From the NCBI GenBank assembly GCA_009773205.1, contig WPAE01000013.1, forward strand, positions 1-38,307: a stretch of 38,307 bases of DNA, given 5' to 3'. Under the pieces are notes generated by a model. That model saw only the letters and a list, made by a program, of their open reading frames with translations. It searched no databases and was not told the origin of the DNA. A program made the translations under genes and the position numbers. Shown in pieces: positions 1 to 7,256 of this stretch. Source of the stretch: Ignavibacteria bacterium (GTDB taxonomy: Bacteria; Bacteroidota; Ignavibacteria; Ignavibacteriales; Melioribacteraceae). Within the stretch, counting starts at the first letter, position 1, and each line of letters opens with the position of its first letter.

Positions 1-151
1 AATTGTTTGCTTTGTTCTTTTGCTCAAACACCGAATAACTTTCCAAACCTTCTGCCTTAACCAAGTTTTTTAGTTCGCGTACAACATCTAAATAATCTAG
101 TCTGCGTTCTGGTTGAATGCTGTATTTGATTGAAAAAACTACTCTGCTCAT
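1..151 (-). CDS. Small protein, dimeric alpha/beta-barrel-like (3' part outside window)
   Basis: The first 50 residues are visible, from an ATG at 151 running off the left edge. The protein begins MSRVVFSIKYSIQPERRLDY and continues to a VFEQKN strand. The pattern (beta strand, 'I.PE....Y' helix, then 'AEGLESYSVFE' strand) resembles the ferredoxin-like dimeric alpha/beta barrels of the antibiotic-biosynthesis-monooxygenase type, but no catalytic residue can be judged. An AGAGGAAA ribosome site lies about 6 bases before the ATG. The upstream dapF stop is 10 bases away on the same strand, so the two are probably co-transcribed. The fold is inference. Confidence 0.6.
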   Translation of the reverse strand, partial: MSRVVFSIKYSIQPERRLDYLDVVRELKNLVKAEGLESYSVFEQKNKANN

Positions 152-161
152 TTATTTCCTC

Positions 162-1016
162 TTATGTTGTTATCTCACCATTAAAAACTACTTTTGCCGG
201 ACCGGTTAGAGAGACATCTGTAAATTTTTGTCCGTCAAATATAAAATCAACAAAAAGCTGATCTCCACTTTTTGCAAGTATTTCAACAGGCTTGTTTACT
301 AATTTGTTGTATAACATTAAAACAGCAGATGCAACTGCTCCGGTTCCGCAAGAAAAAGTTTCGTCTTCTACGCCACGCTCATAAGTTCTAATTTTTATTT
401 TCCCATTCTCAACTTGAACAAAATTTACGTTTGTACCTTCAGGAGCAAAATCGGGATGATATCTGATTTCCTTGCCTATATCATAAACCGGAAACTCTTC
501 GATTTTCTTGTAAGAAGAAGAAAGATCCAACGAATTTTTAAGTACATCTTCAATTCTTATTACTATGTGCGGTGAACCTGTATTTGCATAGCATGCATTA
601 ACTAACTGACCAGCAGTTTTTATCTTGAAGTTAATCTTAATTTCCGAAGGAGGAAGTAAATCAAACTTAACATTTCCGTCAGTAAAAATTTCGCCCGTGT
701 ATGCTATGTTGTTAAATACAAATTTTGCTTTAGAAGATTTCAGCAATCCTTTTAGCTTGGCATATTGCAAAGAACATCTTGCGCCGTTAGCGCATAAAGA
801 ACCAGAAGTACCATCAGAATTAAAATATTTCATTCCAAAATCGTAACCGGCAGCATCCTCTATTAACAAAATACCATCGGCGCCAATTCCGGTTCTTCTA
901 CTGCAAAATTGAGTAATCTTCTCATTCGAAAAATTTAGTTCTGGGTTTAGTTTGGAATCGAAGAGAATAAAATCGTTTCCAGCGCCGCTCATTTTTGTAA
1001 AGAAGTATTTCTCCAT
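162..1016 (-). CDS. dapF: Diaminopimelate epimerase
   Basis: Cytoplasmic PLP-independent epimerase that converts LL- to meso-diaminopimelate, for lysine and peptidoglycan synthesis. Seen: the N-terminal KMSGAGNDF signature (residues 8-16). The two half-site catalytic cysteines sit in CANGARC (C75; usually CGNGARC) and SCGTGA (C223), on the two pseudo-symmetric halves. Length is 284 aa, normal for the family. An upstream in-frame TTG at 1055 would add 13 residues; I chose the ATG at 1016 because the family starts directly before the FTKM strand. Its presence argues that lysine here comes from the DAP route, which bears on the homoaconitase-like gene at 25989. Confidence 0.95.
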   Translation of the reverse strand: MEKYFFTKMSGAGNDFILFDSKLNPELNFSNEKITQFCSRRTGIGADGILLIEDAAGYDFGMKYFNSDGTSGSLCANGARCSLQYAKLKGLLKSSKAKFVFNNIAYTGEIFTDGNVKFDLLPPSEIKINFKIKTAGQLVNACYANTGSPHIVIRIEDVLKNSLDLSSSYKKIEEFPVYDIGKEIRYHPDFAPEGTNVNFVQVENGKIKIRTYERGVEDETFSCGTGAVASAVLMLYNKLVNKPVEILAKSGDQLFVDFIFDGQKFTDVSLTGPAKVVFNGEITT

Positions 1017-1343
1017 TTCGGTATCAAATTTAAGGGAATAAGCTCCGTTAAGCAACGAAAAAGATAATTTGGCACGGTTTTGACATTTTAACTATAAATT
1101 CATCTAAAATTTTCGATTATAAGAAAGAGAGAACAATAATTATTAAATAAGTCTCGTTACGCAGAAAGCTGTTCTAACACTGCTGTAAGAACTAAGTTCT
1201 ACTTACTATTTGCCTTGCCCGCATGATATAGGCTGGAATCAAGCATTTAATCTATCTCAGATTCCAGATAAGAGATTTGGGAATGATAAAAAACTCTCTT
1301 ACGTACTAAAGTAAAAAAGTTAATCAGTAAGTAAAAAAATATT
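1017..1343. other. Intergenic region between divergent dapF and fapA-like genes
   Basis: This stretch of about 330 bases holds no ORF I would defend. It contains a 13-base palindrome, AGAACT-A-AGTTCT (1188-1200), and an inverted repeat at 1233-1267 described separately. Both divergent genes must be transcribed from here. I found no clear TTTG-N19-TAnnTTTG promoter in either direction. Confidence 0.5.
1233..1267. repeat. Inverted repeat, REP-like
   Basis: CTGGAATC (1233-1240) and GATTCCAG (1260-1267) are perfect 8-base inverted repeats around 19 bases. The surroundings (GCCCGCATGAT before, TTGGGAATGATAA after) look like a decayed outer arm of the CATTCCCGC..GGGAATG style of dispersed intergenic repeat. 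There is no T-run after the stem, so it does not read as an intrinsic terminator. Confidence 0.45.
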
Positions 1344-2747
1344 ATGACTGAAATAAATCACAAAGGTGTTTTCAAAACCGCCAAAGTTGAAGTAGTTGAT
1401 AAGAAAATGAAGGTGTTTTTGGCTCTTAAAAGCGTTCAGGCAGAAGGAGCTGTTCCTTTGTCTCTTGAATACTTGAAGGATATTTTAAACACTTCAGGTG
1501 TAAGATATGGAATAATGTTTAATGTTTTGGAAGAAATAGTTGAAGGAAAAATCAATGATGATAGAGTTTTAGTAGCTCAAGGTGAGTACCCTCAGCCGGG
1601 CAGCGATGCCAGCATTGAATTGTATTTTTCCAATAATAAATCTCTAAAGCCGCAAGAGCATGCAGACGGACATATAGATTATAAAGAAGTAAACATGGTA
1701 GAAAGTGTGGAAAAAGATGCCCCAATTGCAAAAAAGAATATCGCTACTGTTGGTTCGCCCGGTACAGATGTTTTCGGAAACGTTTCGCCAGGTGTTTTTG
1801 GGAAAGACTTTCCATTTACGCCTGGGCAAGGAACATACCGCGACTCTAATGAAAACACTTTGATTCGAGCATCTATTGATGGAATAATTTTTTACGATGA
1901 GAAAACTCATCATCTCGAAGTACAAAAATTATTTGTTGTGCCAGAATCGGTAGATTATTCAACCGGAAATCTTCATGTAAAAAGCTCAGTAGAAATTAAG
2001 CAGAATATTAAATCCGGCTTTTCTGTAGAAACACCTTATAACATTGATGTTAAAGGCGGAATTGAACACGCCGTAGTTATCTGCGGCGGAGTACTAAAAG
2101 TTAAAGAAGGAATAAATGGAGATGGAAAAACTGTAATAACTGTTGGCAAAGAACTACACTCGGGTTACATTTCTAATCAAGTTGTTAGATGCAACGGATC
2201 GGTTTACGCTTCTTTTGAAATCCGAAATTCTATTATTGAATGCGATAATGAAGTTACTCTTGTTAGAAACAATGGTGTAATTATTGGCGGTAAAATTACT
2301 GCAACAAATAAAATAACCGCTCCTGTGGTTGGTAACGATTATAACATTACAACTGAATTAGAGGTGGGAGTAGTATTAAAACACAAAGAGAAGTATTTAA
2401 AAAAACTTGTTGAAGAAACTGAAGTACAAAGGCAGATAGAAGAACTAAAAAAACAAATATCATACATTGCTCATAAACCAGATAATAATGCAAAGAAAAT
2501 GCAGTTGATGAATTACAAAGAAATTTGGGCAAAGTGTACAGCTTCTACAATTAAAATAAAAAATGAATTGAAAGAAATTGAAGCCGCATATTATAATGTT
2601 TCGAACCCAATTGTGATTATAAGAAATAAGGTTTATCCTGGTACAGTAATTAAGATAAAGGACAAAGTATTTGAGGTAAAAGAAATTTTATCGAAAGTTA
2701 CATTCAAAATAGAGAACGAAAAAATTACTTATTCACACATCAAGTAA
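1344..2747 (+). CDS. FapA / DUF342 family protein
   Basis: 467 aa. Seen: an N-terminal alpha/beta region (about 1-180), then a glycine-, valine- and asparagine-rich repetitive segment (about 195-345) typical of the DUF342 right-handed beta-helix, e.g. 'VKGGIEHAVVICGGVLKVKE' and 'VTVGKEL' type strands. A Lys/Glu-rich coiled coil follows (about 350-425) and then a short C-terminal beta domain. DUF342 proteins (FapA, flagellar assembly protein A) are cytoplasmic polymer-forming proteins linked to cell shape, adhesion or flagellar placement. No flagellar gene is nearby, so the role here is open. A STAS-like gene follows after 23 bases and is probably co-transcribed. Confidence 0.85.
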   Translation: MTEINHKGVFKTAKVEVVDKKMKVFLALKSVQAEGAVPLSLEYLKDILNTSGVRYGIMFNVLEEIVEGKINDDRVLVAQGEYPQPGSDASIELYFSNNKSLKPQEHADGHIDYKEVNMVESVEKDAPIAKKNIATVGSPGTDVFGNVSPGVFGKDFPFTPGQGTYRDSNENTLIRASIDGIIFYDEKTHHLEVQKLFVVPESVDYSTGNLHVKSSVEIKQNIKSGFSVETPYNIDVKGGIEHAVVICGGVLKVKEGINGDGKTVITVGKELHSGYISNQVVRCNGSVYASFEIRNSIIECDNEVTLVRNNGVIIGGKITATNKITAPVVGNDYNITTELEVGVVLKHKEKYLKKLVEETEVQRQIEELKKQISYIAHKPDNNAKKMQLMNYKEIWAKCTASTIKIKNELKEIEAAYYNVSNPIVIIRNKVYPGTVIKIKDKVFEVKEILSKVTFKIENEKITYSHIK

Positions 2748-2770
2748 CTTTTAGTTTGCGGGAGAAAATT

Positions 2771-3154
2771 ATGGTAAAAGTAAAAGCACCTGTATCTAAA
2801 AACAGACTCTATATTACAATTTTGGGAACACTTACTTTGAATGATTCAATTGAAGCCAAAATGAATATCGAAAATTCTCTACATTCACTTATGCCGGGCT
2901 TCGATGTAATTAACGATCTTTCAAAGTTTATACGCGCCGATGACTCTGCCGGCACTGTGTTAAAAGAAATCATTATTCTTCTTATTCAAAATGGAGTAAA
3001 CAAAATAGTTAGAGTAGTAGGTGCATCAAAAGCCGGTTTAATACAATTTGCTAACAACACATTACGGCTTGAGCAATACCAAGTTTTCTATGTCCCAACT
3101 TTAGAAGATGCTGAAACGTATTTGAATAATAAAGAAAAAACTGGCAATAATTAA
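2771..3154 (+). CDS. STAS-like small protein
   Basis: 127 aa, cytoplasmic. The alternation of strands and helices ('RLYITILGTL', 'GFDVINDLSKF', a long helix with 'VLKEIIILLIQNGVNKIVRVV', and 'QVFYVPTLEDAETYL') fits the STAS / SpoIIAA-like fold used for protein-protein regulation. There is no obvious phospho-acceptor Ser in the usual place. I chose the ATG at 2771 because GGGAGAA (2760-2766) lies at ideal spacing; a TTG at 2756 would precede the ribosome site. It sits directly after the DUF342 gene and may be its partner. The function is inferred from fold pattern only. Confidence 0.7.
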   Translation: MVKVKAPVSKNRLYITILGTLTLNDSIEAKMNIENSLHSLMPGFDVINDLSKFIRADDSAGTVLKEIIILLIQNGVNKIVRVVGASKAGLIQFANNTLRLEQYQVFYVPTLEDAETYLNNKEKTGNN

Positions 3155-3206
3155 TTGCAGATAGTTAAATGTAATAATGTGACTTACGCAATAAATCAAT
3201 TCATTG

Positions 3207-3308
3207 ATGAGCCTACTATAAAAAGGTATTTCGGATGAAAAAATGCTTTGATTATTGCCAAATTCAAAGTGCAAAAACTCAATTTGTGGCTTTTTAGAGT
3301 AGGCTCAT
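3207..3308. repeat. Hairpin-ended element E1 (19-base inverted repeat around 64 bases)
   Basis: The left arm at 3207-3225 (ATGAGCCTACTATAAAAAG) pairs with the right arm at 3290-3308 with one mismatch out of 19, enclosing 64 bases without an ORF. It lies between the convergent ends of the STAS-like gene and the epimerase gene. The GC-rich part is at the base and the A/T tract faces the loop, opposite to an intrinsic terminator. It is one of three similar elements (see 9912 and 16849); all have CTAAAAA/TTTTTAG-like inner arms but different outer arms. Confidence 0.85.
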
Positions 3309-3313
3309 TGATT

Positions 3314-4426
3314 CTAATTAACTAAAGTTACTTTGCATAATTTTAAGAACGCCGGGTCAACATCCGCGCCGTGTCCTGGTGTATCTGTAATTGTAATCTC
3401 GCCAACATTATACTGCGCACCGCCAATTATCGGGTCTTCTTTCATAAACAGATATCCATCAAGATCTGCATATTTAATATTAGGTCTTGCAGAAATAACA
3501 TGCGAAGCAGCAGAAAGACCGAGCCGTGTTTCTGTCATACAGCCAAGCATACATTTAATACCGGCAGCTTCAGCAACGGCATTAATTTTGAGTGCGTTAT
3601 GTATTCCACCGGATTTAGCAAGTTTGATGTTGAAGTAATCACAGCATCCGCCAACAGCAAGTTTATAAGCATCGTGATGATCGAACAAAGATTCATCTGC
3701 CATAATTGCAATGGATGTGCCTTGTCTAAGATTTTTCATATTCTCATAATCCCAATGTGCAATTGGCTGTTCACAATATTCAATATTATATTTTTCTAAC
3801 GCCTTAAGAGTGTTAAGCGCAGTGTGAAAATCCCATCCTTGGTTAGCATCAATTCTAATAGGAAGAGAATCTCCAATAGCATTTCTAATTGCTTGTATTC
3901 TTTCAACATCTAACTCTTTAGTAGTGCCTAACTTAACCTTAATTGCCAGGAAACCTTGATTCTTATAATCAAGAGCCTTCTTTGCAACATACGCCGGCTC
4001 ACCAATACTTATGGTATTATCAGTCCAAAAACTTCTCTTGCCTCCGCCAAGTAAAGAATATAAAGGAAGCCCGGCGGCTTTTCCCATAATATCATAAAGA
4101 GCCATATCAAATGCGCTTCTAATTGTACTATTAAAAACCAGATACTTGTTCATTTCTCTATTGCGTTCTTCAATATTAAGAGCATCTTTGCCAAGAATAA
4201 TTTTTGCAAGATCAACTGCGGCGGCAAGATTTATTGATTGTGTTTCACCTGCAATTCCCCAATAAGGATTAGCCTCGCCCATTCCATAAATGCCTTCGTC
4301 TGTAAATATTTTTACAAATACACTTTGCGCGGCAGTAATTTCCATAATCGCAATTCTAAAAGGCTCGTGAAATGGAATGTCGGCTTTGTATATTTCTACA
4401 CAGTTAATCTTCAAGATTTTGCTCAT
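3314..4426 (-). CDS. L-Ala-D/L-Glu (dipeptide) epimerase, enolase superfamily
   Basis: 370 aa, the usual length. Catalytic residues of the muconate-lactonizing subgroup are all visible: K163-V-K165 on strand two, metal ligands D193, E219 and D244, and K268 in the 'NIKLAKSGG' strand. The KxK plus D/E/D plus K set is numbered almost exactly as in the known B. subtilis dipeptide epimerase. A 'HGADVDP' segment is near the C-terminus. It epimerises dipeptides such as L-Ala-D-Glu for murein-peptide recycling; the precise dipeptide cannot be read from sequence. It is the last gene of a minus-strand run, 3 bases after the deaminase stop. Confidence 0.88.
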   Translation of the reverse strand: MSKILKINCVEIYKADIPFHEPFRIAIMEITAAQSVFVKIFTDEGIYGMGEANPYWGIAGETQSINLAAAVDLAKIILGKDALNIEERNREMNKYLVFNSTIRSAFDMALYDIMGKAAGLPLYSLLGGGKRSFWTDNTISIGEPAYVAKKALDYKNQGFLAIKVKLGTTKELDVERIQAIRNAIGDSLPIRIDANQGWDFHTALNTLKALEKYNIEYCEQPIAHWDYENMKNLRQGTSIAIMADESLFDHHDAYKLAVGGCCDYFNIKLAKSGGIHNALKINAVAEAAGIKCMLGCMTETRLGLSAASHVISARPNIKYADLDGYLFMKEDPIIGGAQYNVGEITITDTPGHGADVDPAFLKLCKVTLVN

Positions 4427-4429
4427 AAA

Positions 4430-5458
4430 TTACTCATTAAAATTCTTGTTGTACTCTTCAACTTTATTGATATAAAATTGTTTTTCCTGTTCGGTTAGAA
4501 AAGAAGCATTAAAAGAATTTTTTGCTAAGACACAAACTTCATCATGTAATAGCCCAATAGATTCGGCAATTGATAAATAGTTTTCATTTACATAACCACC
4601 AAAATAAGCCGGGTCATCAGAATTGATTGTAACCATCAGACCTTTTTCAAGCATTGTTTTAAGCGGGTGCTTTTTAAGATCGGTTACTACTTTCAGCTTA
4701 AGGTTAGACAGCGGACAAAAAGTTAAAGGAATTTTCTGCTCACTTAAGTAATCTACAAGTTTTTCATCATCGAGAGAATTATTGCCATGATCTATGCGTG
4801 AGACTTTAAGAAGATTAATTGCTTCCCAAACATATTCTGCCGGGCCTTCTTCACCGGCGTGAGCTACAGTTAAAAACCCATTTTGACGAGCTGTATTAAA
4901 AACCTCTTTGAACTTTGATGGCGGATTTCCAACTTCGGCGGAATCAAGCCCAATTGCTGCAATCCAATTTTTGTAACTACAAACTTGATTGAGAGTTTGC
5001 ACTGCAGATTCAACATCGAGATCACGCAAGAGACACGGGATTAATTTTGCCGTCAAGCCAAATTTTGTCTTTGCATCTTCAAGTGCTTTATGAATTCCAT
5101 TAATAACTGTATCGAAAGATATTCCACGGTTTGTGTGTGTTTGAGGATCGAAAAAGATTTCTGCATGAATTACGTTTTGCAAATGAGCTTTAGCAAGATA
5201 AGCCCAAGTCATATCATAAAAATCTTGTTCTGTAATTAAAACAGTTGCGCCAGCGTAATAAATATCTAAAAATTCTTGAAGGTTCTTAAAGCTATAGGCT
5301 TTATGTAATTCATCAACAGAATCGTATTTCAATTTGACTTTGTTTCTTTTAGCAAGTTCAAGCATTAACTTTGGTTCTAAAGTGCCTTCAATATGAAGAT
5401 GAAGTTCAGCCTTAGGAATTCCTTTTATAAATTCCTCAAAAGATTTATTTATGTGCAT
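4430..5458 (-). CDS. Adenine (or adenosine) deaminase, metallo-dependent hydrolase
   Basis: 342 aa with the zinc set of the ADA family: H20 and H22 in HLHIEGT, H200 with proton-relay E203 in HAGEE, H224 in IDHG, and D281/D282 in NSDDPAYFGGY. The segments LDSAEVGNPP (171-180) and NSDDPAYFGG look like bacterial/fungal adenine deaminases (PA0148 and Aah1 type) rather than true adenosine deaminases, which usually have NTDDP followed by a different segment. I therefore favour 6-aminopurine deamination (adenine to hypoxanthine). An AGAGAAA ribosome site precedes the ATG. Spaced 17 bases after the acyl-CoA synthetase gene, same operon. Confidence 0.85.
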   Translation of the reverse strand: MHINKSFEEFIKGIPKAELHLHIEGTLEPKLMLELAKRNKVKLKYDSVDELHKAYSFKNLQEFLDIYYAGATVLITEQDFYDMTWAYLAKAHLQNVIHAEIFFDPQTHTNRGISFDTVINGIHKALEDAKTKFGLTAKLIPCLLRDLDVESAVQTLNQVCSYKNWIAAIGLDSAEVGNPPSKFKEVFNTARQNGFLTVAHAGEEGPAEYVWEAINLLKVSRIDHGNNSLDDEKLVDYLSEQKIPLTFCPLSNLKLKVVTDLKKHPLKTMLEKGLMVTINSDDPAYFGGYVNENYLSIAESIGLLHDEVCVLAKNSFNASFLTEQEKQFYINKVEEYNKNFNE

Positions 5459-5475
5459 TTTTTCTCTTTAAAAAT

Positions 5476-7188
5476 TCAATTCGGGTTATTTACAAGGTAA
5501 CGCTTAATCTTTTGAGTAGTTGTTTTTTCAAATTCATTTTCTCTTATGTAAAACTTCTTAATCTGTTTGTAGGCAGAAAGCTCTTTGTTAGTTTTATCAA
5601 TTTCTTCCGAAATCTTTTTATGAATTAACTCTTCGGTAATTTTCACTTTTTGAGTTTCGGAAAGCTCGATAAAAGCTTCGGCATCAACAACAATTTGAGC
5701 AGAAATTATTTCGCCTTGTTTTGAGTCGTCTTCACCAAAGATCAAACACTCAAGCACAAACGGGCTGCGAACAAGAATATCTTCAATCTCTTCCGGAAAA
5801 ACATTTTTGCCACTCTTGCTTATAATAACATTTTTCTTTCTTCCGTTGATATGCAAGAAACCGTCTTCATCAAAAAATCCGATATCGCCTGTCTTAAACC
5901 AGCCATCTTCAAACGTATCGTTAGTAGCTTTTTCATTTTTGTAATAGCCAAGCATAACACTTGGTCCCTTTGCCCAAATTTCACCGCTTCCAAACTCGTC
6001 TGGTTTATTAATTTTTATTTCAACACCAGGCAGAAGAAGACCAGCAGCGTTATCTTTAAACGCATCTAAACGGTTTAACGCAAGAATTGGAGAAGTTTCT
6101 GTCAATCCATAACCTTGAACAAAGTTAAAACCAAATTCTCTCAAACCTTTTGCCACCATTGGATCCGGGGCTGCACCGCCTGCAATAAATAAGCGAATAG
6201 AACCGCCAAATTTTGCATGTAGTTCGTGAAATATTTTTTTCTTTACTTCTTTAAAACCTGCGCTTGTAAATAAATTAGTAAACTTTACAAGAGGCGGCAC
6301 AATAACCGATTTTACTTTGTCTTCTTTTATTCCTTTCATAATTCGCTTAAACATTTTATCATACAACAAAGGAACAGCAAGTAAAAGTGTTGCCTGAACT
6401 TTTTGTAAGTCATCAACTACAGTTTTTAATGAGCGAGCATAATGAGCGCTTGCGCCAGAATATAAAGGGCAAAGCATTCCGCATGTGCATTCATAAGTAT
6501 GATGAATTGGAAGAACAGACAAGAAGCGGTCGGTTTCAACTATATTAATCATCTTTGTCATAGCCATAAGATTCGAAGCGATATTTCGCTGCGAAAGCAT
6601 AACACCTTTTGCCCTTCCTAACGATCCGGAAGTAAAAATTATCTCTGCCAAATCGTTTGGATTAATAATAGGCATTTTACTTGGGTCCAGAGGAGATGAT
6701 TTTCTAATCAGTTCCATCATCGAATAAAATTCCTTGTCCTCTTTGGTATCGTCCATGCAAATGAAATGCTTCAAATTCTTAAGCGAATTTTTAGCATCAG
6801 CAATCATTCCCGCGTAACTTCCGGAAAAAATTATCGCTTCAGAATCAGATTCATGAATGATGTTCATGATTTCATTGGTGTTCAGGTTTTTGTCAATAGG
6901 AACGACGACATAATTAAAGCTCATTAAAGTAAGATAAGTAAGCGACCATTGAACTCGGTTTTCGCCAATCAACGCGATGTGAGTTCGTTCTTTAATACCT
7001 AACTGCTTTAGCGCGCTCCCTAAGAGTAAAACATTGTCTAATAACTCCCTGTAAGTTAAACTTTTGAGTGGTGTTTCATTTAAATCTTCGAGGGCAATTT
7101 TTGGACCATACTTTCTTGCAGATTGAAGTACCATATCTTGCAAGGATTCAATTTTCGGAACATCATACAGATTTAGTTCTTTTTTCAT
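5476..7188 (-). CDS. Long-chain acyl-CoA synthetase (AMP-binding enzyme)
   Basis: 570 aa. Seen: a divergent phosphate-binding motif TSGSLGRAKG at 186-195 (usual TSGTTGxPKG), the adenine motif QGYGLTETSP, the TGD motif in 'FKTGDIGFFDEDGF', the hinge 'GRKKNVIISKSGKNVFPEEIE', and a C-terminal TTQKIKR lysine segment. It activates a carboxylic acid, most likely a long-chain fatty acid, through an acyl-adenylate to the CoA thioester at the inner membrane. The 'KSGKNVFPEEIE' hinge is typical of FadD/Acsl-like proteins. First gene of the synthetase-deaminase-epimerase run. No good ribosome site is visible before the ATG, which is common in this lineage. Confidence 0.85.
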   Translation of the reverse strand: MKKELNLYDVPKIESLQDMVLQSARKYGPKIALEDLNETPLKSLTYRELLDNVLLLGSALKQLGIKERTHIALIGENRVQWSLTYLTLMSFNYVVVPIDKNLNTNEIMNIIHESDSEAIIFSGSYAGMIADAKNSLKNLKHFICMDDTKEDKEFYSMMELIRKSSPLDPSKMPIINPNDLAEIIFTSGSLGRAKGVMLSQRNIASNLMAMTKMINIVETDRFLSVLPIHHTYECTCGMLCPLYSGASAHYARSLKTVVDDLQKVQATLLLAVPLLYDKMFKRIMKGIKEDKVKSVIVPPLVKFTNLFTSAGFKEVKKKIFHELHAKFGGSIRLFIAGGAAPDPMVAKGLREFGFNFVQGYGLTETSPILALNRLDAFKDNAAGLLLPGVEIKINKPDEFGSGEIWAKGPSVMLGYYKNEKATNDTFEDGWFKTGDIGFFDEDGFLHINGRKKNVIISKSGKNVFPEEIEDILVRSPFVLECLIFGEDDSKQGEIISAQIVVDAEAFIELSETQKVKITEELIHKKISEEIDKTNKELSAYKQIKKFYIRENEFEKTTTQKIKRYLVNNPN

Positions 7189-7225
7189 GGCTTTTATCTT
7201 GTTTGTGGATAATTTGTCTTAAACA

Positions 7226-7251
7226 AAAAATCCCGATTGCTCGGGATTTTT
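7226..7251 (-). terminator. Intrinsic terminator after pepD
   Basis: An 11-base perfect inverted repeat, AAAAATCCCGA (7226-7236) and TCGGGATTTTT (7241-7251), surrounds a TTGC loop. Read on the minus strand it is a GC-core stem followed by a U-run, 6 bases past the pepD stop; the A/U flanks would allow it to act in both directions. It separates pepD from the acyl-CoA synthetase gene. Confidence 0.85.
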
Positions 7252-7256
7252 AATTT

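Noticed and set aside
625-846. Plus-strand ORF inside dapF
   Set aside because: Shadow of the well-supported dapF coding strand; contains no family pattern.
3371-3799. 142-codon plus-strand ORF inside the dipeptide epimerase gene
   Set aside because: Antisense frame of a protein with all catalytic residues intact; composition is Ile/Cys/Asn-rich as expected for a shadow.
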